A stretch of DNA of 29,793 nucleotides, taken from positions 1 through 29,793 of the forward strand of contig JASFIT010000005.1 in the NCBI GenBank assembly GCA_050122535.1, in the 5' to 3' direction. The translations under genes and the position numbers were made by a program. Source of the stretch: JASFEQ01 sp050122535. GTDB taxonomy: Bacteria; Desulfobacterota; DSM-4660; Desulfatiglandales; HGW-15. This document shows, piece by piece, positions 24,391 through 29,793 of this stretch. A model generated the notes under the pieces. That model searched no databases. It had not been told where the DNA came from and saw only the letters and a list, made by a program, of their open reading frames with translations. Every line of letters begins with the position of its first letter. Within the stretch, counting starts at the first letter, position 1.

Positions 24391-25503
24391 TTAATACTCT
24401 GGATAGCCTCTGATCAATATATCATCCCCAAATCGCCACACCTTGATATCCCTTAGTTTCAGACAGCCGTTCATCTTCTGAGGGCCGGGTCCTGATGCCA
24501 TGGAGATTCCGTCATTTCCACCCATGATTTTTGGTGCCTTGAAGATATAGAACTTATCAATCAGTCTTTGGCGAATCATGGAACCCATGATGGCGGAACC
24601 ACCTTCCACCAGAAGAGAGGTGATGTCCATACCTCCTAAGATACCCATCAATGCAGTGAGATCAATCCCGCCCTCATTTGTTGGACAGGTCAGGTTCATA
24701 ACCCCATTTCTTTCCACTCTCCTCAGGCGCTGGGGAGGCACATGATCGCCAACAGCCAAAATCGTAAGGGCAGAGGAGTCGTTCTTGAGCACTTTCGCTT
24801 CATTAGCAATTCGAAGGTTTGTATCCACTATAATCCGAACAGGATCCCTTCCTGCACCCCTCTTTAGCCGGGTGGTTAACATGGGGTCATCTGCCAATAC
24901 GGTTCCCACACCAACCAACACCGCGTCTAACCTATCCCTCAGGCGGTGAACGAACTGCCGCGATTTCTCATTGGTTATCCAATGAGAATCACCTGCGGCC
25001 GTGGCGGTCCAACCATCCATGGTCAGGGCCGATTTAGCCACCACAAAGGGCCGACCTGTTGTAGCATGCTTCAAAAAGGCCTCATTGAGTCGCCGGCATT
25101 GTGCTTCCAGGATCCCGGTCCTGACTTCAACGCCCTTTTCGGCCAGAAATTCGCACCCGCCACCTGAGACCTTTGGATTCGGATCTTTCATCCCAACGAC
25201 CAGTATCTTGATCCCGCTGCTTAGGATGGCCTCAGTACAAGGTGGCGTTCTTCCATGATGGTTGCATGGTTCTAAGGTCACATAGAGGGTATCATTCTTT
25301 TTCCCTCTTCCCCCTATCTTTGAAAGGGCCTCTATCTCCGCATGGCCGGACCCTGCCCGCTTATGGTAACCAGATGCAATGATCTTGCCGTTGCGAACAA
25401 TGACCGCCCCTACGGCCGGGTTGGGCGACGTTCGCCCCAGGCCCTTTCTGGCCTGGCGCAGGGCCGCCCTCATAAATTTCTCGTCTGACACACGCAATGA
25501 CAA
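24391..25503 (-). CDS. ribD: Bifunctional riboflavin deaminase/reductase RibD
   Basis: 370 residues. The N-terminal deaminase (1-145) has RTSPNPAVGAVIV, zinc ligands His54 and Glu56 in GHAEIEAL, and Cys80 and Cys89 in PCNHHGRTPPC. The C-terminal reductase (about 155-370) has KSALTMDGWTATAAGDSHWIT, VGVGTVLADDPMLTTR and LLVEGGSAIMGS, the NADPH and substrate sites. Together they convert the ring-opened pyrimidine to ArP. The start MSLRVSDEKFMRAALRQA at 25503 has no convincing ribosome site; a nearby TTG or GTG within the first six codons could serve. It lies 180 bases after nrdR; that spacer shows no gene and no FMN riboswitch. Confidence 0.96.
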   Translation of the reverse strand: MSLRVSDEKFMRAALRQARKGLGRTSPNPAVGAVIVRNGKIIASGYHKRAGSGHAEIEALSKIGGRGKKNDTLYVTLEPCNHHGRTPPCTEAILSSGIKILVVGMKDPNPKVSGGGCEFLAEKGVEVRTGILEAQCRRLNEAFLKHATTGRPFVVAKSALTMDGWTATAAGDSHWITNEKSRQFVHRLRDRLDAVLVGVGTVLADDPMLTTRLKRGAGRDPVRIIVDTNLRIANEAKVLKNDSSALTILAVGDHVPPQRLRRVERNGVMNLTCPTNEGGIDLTALMGILGGMDITSLLVEGGSAIMGSMIRQRLIDKFYIFKAPKIMGGNDGISMASGPGPQKMNGCLKLRDIKVWRFGDDILIRGYPEY

Positions 25504-25683
25504 TGAAGCTCTTATGCCGTTTTCAGGGTTTTTGAGGGTTTTGCAAAAGCACGTGACTTTTCTTTGGGAATTAGCAATGTGATGCGCACAATGGGAATAC
25601 CTGTAGAAGGGATGAAACCTGGTCGCAAGTATGATGCTTCGAGCGCGCAGAGGGACATTCTGTACATTTTGAAGAAATGATAT

Positions 25684-26157
25684 CTAGGATTTTTCCCTTT
25701 CCCTTCTGGATTTGAGTATCTCTTCCAGTTCCGCCATGAATTCATTGATATCTTTAAATTGCCTATAGACAGAGGCAAACCGGACGTAGGCCACCTCATC
25801 CCATTCCTTTAACTGCTTTATGACCCTCTCCCCGATGTCTTTGCTATCAATCTCTTTGTGTCCGATTTCCTGGAAGTAGAGCTCCAGGGAGTCAACGAAC
25901 TCCTCAATTTGGTTAATGCTAATGGGCAACTTCTGGCATGCCTTCTTCATCCCCCCTATAATCTTTTCCCGATTAAAAGGCTCCCGCCTCGCATCTTTCT
26001 TGATCACCATCGGGAGCACTTCTTCAAGCTTTTCATAGGTTGTAAACCGTCTCTCGCATGCGATACATTCCCGCCGTCTCCTGATCATCCTGCCATCTTT
26101 GCTCAATCGGGAGTCTATGACCTTATTATCTATCTTAGAACAGTATGGGCATTTCAT
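25684..26157 (-). CDS. nrdR: Transcriptional repressor NrdR
   Basis: 157 residues; a nucleotide-sensing repressor of ribonucleotide reductase genes. The zinc ribbon has Cys3-x2-Cys6 and Cys31-x2-Cys34 (MKCPYCSKIDNKVIDSR...CIACERRFTTYE). The ATP-cone follows (about 49-139) with MVIKKDARREPFNREKIIGGMKKAC and VAYVRFASVYRQFKDINEF. It shares ATGA with the stop of the dCMP deaminase gene, a translational coupling that ties two dNTP-related functions. nrdR directly before ribD is a widespread order. Confidence 0.98.
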   Translation of the reverse strand: MKCPYCSKIDNKVIDSRLSKDGRMIRRRRECIACERRFTTYEKLEEVLPMVIKKDARREPFNREKIIGGMKKACQKLPISINQIEEFVDSLELYFQEIGHKEIDSKDIGERVIKQLKEWDEVAYVRFASVYRQFKDINEFMAELEEILKSRREREKS

Positions 26158-26651
26158 AAGCGCAACCTCATGACCTCAAGACCAGCTTCAGCGAACATCT
26201 GGTCGGAGAGTGGATCATTGTACCCCTCCTCGTGATATATCCTCTTAATCCCTGCGTTGATAATCATCTTGGAACAGATCACGCAGGGCTTGTTCGTACA
26301 GTAAAGGGTTGCGCCTTTTATGGCAATACCATGGTAGGCAGCCTGAATAATTACATTTTGTTCCGCATGGAGCCCACGGCAGAGTTCATGCCTAGTTCCA
26401 GACGGAATGGAAGAATCCTCCCTCAAGCAGCCCACTTCAGCGCAATGTTTCAGGCCTGCCGGTGCCCCATTATAACCCGTAGCCAGAATCCTTTTGTCCT
26501 TCACCAGGATGGCACCCACACCCCTTCGGAGGCAGGTGGTTCTCCTGGCCACCATCTTGGTTATCGCCATAAAATACTCAGGCCAGGAAGGCCTTGATGA
26601 ATCGACGCCTTCTTTCTCTCTCTCTGAATGTAATATAACCTTTTCGCTCAT
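26154..26651 (-). CDS. dCMP deaminase family protein (ComEB-like)
   Basis: 165 residues; deaminates dCMP to dUMP for thymidylate synthesis. The zinc-site motifs are GLHAEQNVI with His95 and Glu97, and TNKPCVICSKMI with Cys123 and Cys126. RPSWPEYFMAI at the N-terminus and GYNGAPAGLKHCAEVGC are typical of the dCMP deaminase/ComEB family. The start at 26651 is the only reasonable one, as the conserved RPSW lies at residue 20, but its ribosome site is weak. A decamer repeat array lies immediately upstream. It overlaps nrdR by four bases. Confidence 0.93.
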   Translation of the reverse strand: MSEKVILHSEREKEGVDSSRPSWPEYFMAITKMVARRTTCLRRGVGAILVKDKRILATGYNGAPAGLKHCAEVGCLREDSSIPSGTRHELCRGLHAEQNVIIQAAYHGIAIKGATLYCTNKPCVICSKMIINAGIKRIYHEEGYNDPLSDQMFAEAGLEVMRLRL

Positions 26652-26666
26652 GCTATCAGTTAAGTG

Positions 26667-26706
26667 ACTAAGGTGAACTAAAATGAACTAAAGTGCCTAA
26701 AGTTAT
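26667..26706. repeat. Ten-base tandem repeat, cluster 1
   Basis: Four consecutive near-copies with a strict ten-base period: ACTAAGGTGA, ACTAAAATGA, ACTAAAGTGC and CTAAAGTTAT (the last shifted by a base). It lies 15 bases upstream of the dCMP deaminase start, where it will be transcribed. A second cluster of the same motif lies at 27019-27058, and the two frame the gene-free 393-base gap. Confidence 0.7.
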
Positions 26707-26844
26707 AGCCATAAAACGAATCAGTAAAGCTCTCCGACTAACGGAACCGGCTTTCATTACACCCGCCAAAAATGTGAAGTAAGGGTTCGCCCTTTTTCGA
26801 GAGGCCATATCTCAAAAAGATTCCACCGGGCATCGCCTTGCCCC

Positions 26845-26860
26845 TCACTATATAGATGTG
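26845..26860. promoter_or_regulatory. Weak NrdR-box-like sequence
   Basis: TCACTATATAGATGTG shares about ten of sixteen positions with the palindromic NrdR box (roughly ACACWATATWTWGTGT). It lies upstream of the dCMP deaminase-nrdR pair, where autoregulation would make sense. NrdR usually binds two boxes spaced by whole helical turns and I see no second one. A CCTCCGG/CCGGAGG seven-pair hairpin follows directly at 26867-26897. The rest of the gap 26707-27018 holds nothing I can name. Confidence 0.2.
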
Positions 26861-27018
26861 GCTTTGCCTCCGGCCAGTAGGGCCTACGGCCCGGAGGGAG
26901 AAAAGGGGCGCGACCTCACGAGGCACAACCCAATTCCTTTGCCAAGCCGTATATGAATAATCATTTCATGAGCAAAGGATAACTGTAACCCCAGCACAGC
27001 TGCCGGGTTTTGAAAATG

Positions 27019-27058
27019 ACTAACATGGACTAAAGTGCCCAGAGTTAGGGACTAAGGT
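27019..27058. repeat. Ten-base tandem repeat, cluster 2, running into glyA
   Basis: ACTAACATGG (27019-27028) and ACTAAAGTGC (27029-27038) are in perfect ten-base register, followed by the diverged CCAGAGTTAG and GGACTAAGGT. ACTAAAGTGC is identical to a unit in cluster 1. The glyA stop codon (27045-27047) lies inside this cluster and the last glyA codons (His-Leu-Ser-Pro) are written by it. Confidence 0.65.
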
Positions 27059-28295
27059 GTTCATAAATTGGAAACCGGGCGCAGAGTTCACCCACCGCCG
27101 ATCGCGTATCTTGCAATTGATTTTCACTTGTGGGATTTTCTAACACCCGCTTGATCAGTTCGGCAATAAGCTTCATCTCCGGCTCTTTCATGCCCCGTGT
27201 AGTAACCGCTGGCGTGCCTATCCTCAAACCGCTAGTCACCTTGGGGCCGCGCTTGTCAAAGGGAACGGTGTTCTTGTTCACAGCAATGCCTGCCTTACCA
27301 AGGACACTCTCAGCTTTAAGCCCCGTTATTCCCCTTGAGGTCAAATTCATGAGAATTAAATGATTATCGGTACCGCCCGATACCAGATTGAAACCATATC
27401 CTTTCAGTTCCCCGGCCAATACCCTGGCATTGGTCACCACCTGCTGTTGATAATCCCTAAATTCCCGCCTTAAGGCCTCTCCAAAAGATACTGCCTTTGC
27501 GGCTATGATATGCATAAGAGGCCCACCCTGAATACCGGGGAAAATACCCCTATCCACGGTCTGGCCATATTGCTCCTCGGTCAATATGAGACCACCCCTT
27601 GGGCCCCTGAGGGTCTTATGGGTTGTGGAGGTTATGAACGCTGCACAACCCACCGGAGAAGGATGTAGATTGGCAGCCACCAGCCCTGCAATGTGTGCCA
27701 TGTCAGCCATCAAATAGGCGCCAACCCCACCGGCAATCTCCTTGAACCGATGAAAGTCTATGATTCTGGGATATGCACTTGCTCCCGCAATAACCAGCTT
27801 AGGTTTGTGGCGTTCAGCCAGTTCACTGACCTGGTCATAGTCTATGAGCTGGGTTTTCGGGTCCACGCCATATGAAACGGCCTTGTATAGCATCCCTGAA
27901 AAACTGACAGGGCTGCCATGGGTCAAATGCCCGCCATGATAGAGATCCATACCCAGAATGGTATCTCCAGGCTTTAAAAAGGAGAGGTAGATGGCCATGT
28001 TAGCCTGGGAGCCTGAATGGGGCTGCACATTCACATATTCTGCTCCAAATAGCTTTTTTGCCCTGTCAATGGCCAGTTTTTCCACAATGTCCACATATTC
28101 ACAGCCACCGTAATACCTTTTGTCCGGATATCCTTCCGCATACTTGTTGGTCATCACATTGGCCTGAGCCTCGATAACAGCACGCGAAGCATAATTTTCC
28201 GAGGCTATCATGACCAGAGTGTGTTTTTCCCGATCAATCTCCGCGCGAATGGCCTCCGCCACTTCCGAATCCAGTCTTTGCAGGTCTACCTTCAA
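27045..28295 (-). CDS. glyA: Serine hydroxymethyltransferase
   Basis: 416 residues from the chosen start; interconverts serine and glycine with tetrahydrofolate, supplying one-carbon units. TLVMIASENYAS, NKYAEGYPDKRYYGGCEYVD, HSGSQANMA, MADMAHIAGLVA, and STTHKTLRGPRGG with PLP-binding Lys227 are all canonical. Start choice: a GTG at 28349 is in frame but has AAAAGG touching it. The TTG at 28295 has GAGGGAG five bases upstream and gives the usual SHMT length and N-terminus (VDLQRLDSEVAEAI), so I prefer it. The C-terminal four residues come from a decamer repeat. It lies between fabF and dCMP deaminase. Confidence 0.96.
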   Translation of the reverse strand: MKVDLQRLDSEVAEAIRAEIDREKHTLVMIASENYASRAVIEAQANVMTNKYAEGYPDKRYYGGCEYVDIVEKLAIDRAKKLFGAEYVNVQPHSGSQANMAIYLSFLKPGDTILGMDLYHGGHLTHGSPVSFSGMLYKAVSYGVDPKTQLIDYDQVSELAERHKPKLVIAGASAYPRIIDFHRFKEIAGGVGAYLMADMAHIAGLVAANLHPSPVGCAAFITSTTHKTLRGPRGGLILTEEQYGQTVDRGIFPGIQGGPLMHIIAAKAVSFGEALRREFRDYQQQVVTNARVLAGELKGYGFNLVSGGTDNHLILMNLTSRGITGLKAESVLGKAGIAVNKNTVPFDKRGPKVTSGLRIGTPAVTTRGMKEPEMKLIAELIKRVLENPTSENQLQDTRSAVGELCARFPIYEHLSP

Positions 28296-28352
28296 GCCAA
28301 CTCCCTCAGCAATGGGCCTAAGCAGCCCTGATGAGAGTTTCAGATCCACCTT

Positions 28353-28380
28353 TTGTCGAGACAGTGTCGCAATTCGACAA
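28353..28380. repeat. Short inverted repeat upstream of glyA
   Basis: TTGTCGA (28353-28359) and TCGACAA (28374-28380) form a perfect seven-base inverted repeat around a 14-base centre. It sits about 60 bases before the preferred glyA start, so it could be a leader hairpin or a protein site. No known operator was recognised. Confidence 0.4.
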
Positions 28381-28383
28381 AGC

Positions 28384-28485
28384 CGTCATTCCGGGCGAGA
28401 CCCGGAATCCAGGAAAATCACGGAAAATGAGATCATTCTGGATCCCGGCTCGCGTCCCGCTCCTCGGGACTTGGCCGGGATGACG
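28384..28485. repeat. 102-bp palindromic repeat between fabF and glyA
   Basis: The ends CGTCATTCCGGGC (left) and GCCGGGATGACG (right) are inverted copies; inside are CCGGG-cgaga-CCCGG (28391-28405) and GTCCCG-ctcct-CGGGAC (28454-28470) hairpins, plus ATCCAG and CTGGAT flanking the centre. Sequences starting GTCATTCC-GGG and ending in GGGATGAC are a common class of dispersed palindromes in proteobacteria. It is the main content of the gap 28296-28605; the rest shows no gene. It could attenuate or process the fabF-glyA transcript. Confidence 0.7.
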
Positions 28486-28605
28486 AATCGCAACACAGCC
28501 CCGTAAGGAGGGGTGAAAAATGACAGGGCCGGTTCATGCTTGAGACAGCTCCCATTGGGACCAAAGAGAAAGACCTACGACCTTCAGACAACTCTGGATC
28601 GCTTT

Positions 28606-29793
28606 TTATGGCTCAAAAGCCTTAAAAAGCAAAGAGGCATTGGTGCCTCCAAACCCGAATGAGTTGGACAAGGCTGTTCGCACCTCGGCCTTTCTGGCCT
28701 CATTAGGAACATAATCCAGGTCGCATGCGGGGTCAGGCGTCTCATAGTTTATGGTGGGAGGCATCGTGCCACGCTTCAGGGTCAGAACCGTATATACGGC
28801 CTCAATTCCCCCTGCTCCGCCAAGGAGATGACCAGTCATGGATTTGGTGGAGCTAATGGCCAGTTTGTAGGCGTGCTCTCCAAAGACAGCCTTCACGGCC
28901 TTGTTCTCTGATTCGTCATTGAGCTTTGTGGATGTCCCATGCGCATTGATATAATCAATGTCTTCAGGCTTAAGCCCCGCATCCTTTATGGCCATGGACA
29001 TGCAGCTGATGGCTCCCCCACCATCAGGTTCAGGTGCAGATACGTGGTAGGCATCCCCAGAGAGACCATAGCCGACCACCTCGGCATAAATCTCGGCTCC
29101 CCTCTCCAGCGCTTGATTCATTTCTTCAAGGATTAATATCCCTGCGCCCTCCCCCATGACAAACCCATCCCTATCCAGATCAAAAGGACGGGAGGCCTTC
29201 TCAGGTTCATCATTCCGCGTGGAGAGGGCCCGCATCGAGCAGAAACCACCCAGGGCCAAGGGGGTCACCACCGCCTCCGAACCCCCTGTAATCATGGCGT
29301 CAGCAGTCCCTTCACGGATCTGCTTGAAGGACTCCCCGACCGCGTGGCAGCTGGCTGCACAGGCAGTCTCTATGGAAATGTTGGGACCCTTCGCCCCATA
29401 CTCGATGGCAATCTGTCCGGGTGCCATATTGGCGATCATGCCGGGAATAAAAAAGGGACTGATGCGACGAGGCCCTTTTTCTAAGAGGACCTTGTGAAAG
29501 TGCTCAAGCATTGCGAGGCCACCTAGGCCGGATCCGGTTATACAGCCAACCCGATCTCTATTGTTAGAATCAATTTTCAATCCAGAGTCTTCCATGGCCA
29601 TCCTTGCCGATGCAACGGCGTAGTGGACAAAAATGTCAAATCTTCTCACCTGCTGCTTGTCCATGAAGTCTTCAGACTTGAAATCCAGAACTTCACCGGC
29701 GATTTGGGCGGAAAATTCAGATGCATCAAACTTGGTTATGGGGCCTATGCCAGATTTACCGGCGCACACCATCTCCCAGTTTTTCTCAATACC
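28606..29793 (-). CDS. fabF: 3-oxoacyl-ACP synthase II, N-terminus outside window
   Basis: 396 codons are visible; the frame runs off the right edge in GIEKNWEMVCAGKSGIGPITKFD, which lies about 20 residues inside normal FabF, so only the first codons are missing and the ATG at 29772 is internal. The condensing-enzyme triad is complete: Cys in ETACAASCHA, His in INAHGTSTKLND and His in KSMTGHLLGGAGG. GSGLGGL, MITGGSEA and the ending SNSFGFGGTNASLLF are typical. It elongates acyl-ACP with malonyl-ACP in fatty-acid synthesis. glyA follows downstream after the palindromic repeat; an acpP gene would be expected just beyond the edge. Confidence 0.97.
   Translation of the reverse strand, partial: GIEKNWEMVCAGKSGIGPITKFDASEFSAQIAGEVLDFKSEDFMDKQQVRRFDIFVHYAVASARMAMEDSGLKIDSNNRDRVGCITGSGLGGLAMLEHFHKVLLEKGPRRISPFFIPGMIANMAPGQIAIEYGAKGPNISIETACAASCHAVGESFKQIREGTADAMITGGSEAVVTPLALGGFCSMRALSTRNDEPEKASRPFDLDRDGFVMGEGAGILILEEMNQALERGAEIYAEVVGYGLSGDAYHVSAPEPDGGGAISCMSMAIKDAGLKPEDIDYINAHGTSTKLNDESENKAVKAVFGEHAYKLAISSTKSMTGHLLGGAGGIEAVYTVLTLKRGTMPPTINYETPDPACDLDYVPNEARKAEVRTALSNSFGFGGTNASLLFKAFEP

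Noticed and set aside
25512..25799. 95-codon minus-strand frame between nrdR and ribD
   Set aside because: It begins out of frame inside nrdR and has no start signal in the spacer itself; nothing in the product is recognisable.

Overview
The window reads as a stretch of chromosome from a Gram-negative bacterium of the Desulfobacterota (former Deltaproteobacteria), probably a sulfate-reducing or syntrophic lineage. This is an inference from gene order (fabF-glyA-dCMP deaminase-nrdR-ribD-ribE-ribBA-ribH-nusB-[M17 N-terminal domain]-leuS-lptE-holA, with rpsT and murJ next door), from an FmdB-type zinc-ribbon protein with a long acidic tail, from a six-PAS hybrid kinase, and from outer-membrane genes (lptE, lipoproteins). 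No 16S or other taxonomic marker is present. Base composition is moderate and looks even across the window. No phage, IS, CRISPR array, tRNA or rRNA gene was found.

Layout, left to right. Almost every gene is on the minus strand, so transcription mostly runs from right to left. Bases 1-238 hold most of a small LapA-like membrane protein behind a 400-base untranslated region with strong RNA-folding potential. Bases 652-1684 are a two-gene unit (YfcE-type phosphodiesterase, then HIT-family protein) with a recognisable promoter, divergent from a zinc-ribbon gene (1943-2431, plus strand). Bases 2581-8367 run Ppx/GppA phosphatase, guaB, guaA, a MauE-thioredoxin fusion and an UPF0280/ApbE-like protein. 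The ppx-guaB-guaA stops and starts overlap, which suggests translational coupling of guanine nucleotide synthesis with a polyphosphate/pppGpp phosphatase. Bases 8593-13194 are a signalling pair: an FHA-GAF protein followed by a 1,144-residue six-PAS hybrid histidine kinase. Bases 13621-15700 carry a small lipoprotein gene and murJ.

rpsT (15848-16117, plus strand, TTG start) diverges from murJ and converges on holA with only six bases between the stop codons. From 21390 down to 16124, nusB, a free-standing M17-peptidase N-terminal domain, leuS, lptE and holA are tightly packed and overlapping. Bases 21469-26651 are the riboflavin genes (ribD, ribE, ribBA, ribH) led by dCMP deaminase and the ribonucleotide-reductase repressor nrdR. 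glyA (27045-28295) and the start-truncated fabF (28606 to the edge) finish the window. Together the genes cover flavin, folate/one-carbon, purine and fatty-acid supply, with cell-envelope and translation genes mixed in.

The window is largely conserved housekeeping sequence and I see no clear new defence or mobile system. The less ordinary content lies in the gaps. Several larger intergenic regions hold a different palindromic or short-period repeat, one of which forms the end of glyA. The leader of the LapA-like gene can form mutually exclusive hairpins around a three-way junction. Among proteins, the most unusual are the lone M17 N-terminal domain, the membrane MauE-thioredoxin fusion, and the kinase whose phospho-acceptor His is followed by Asn instead of the usual Asp/Glu.
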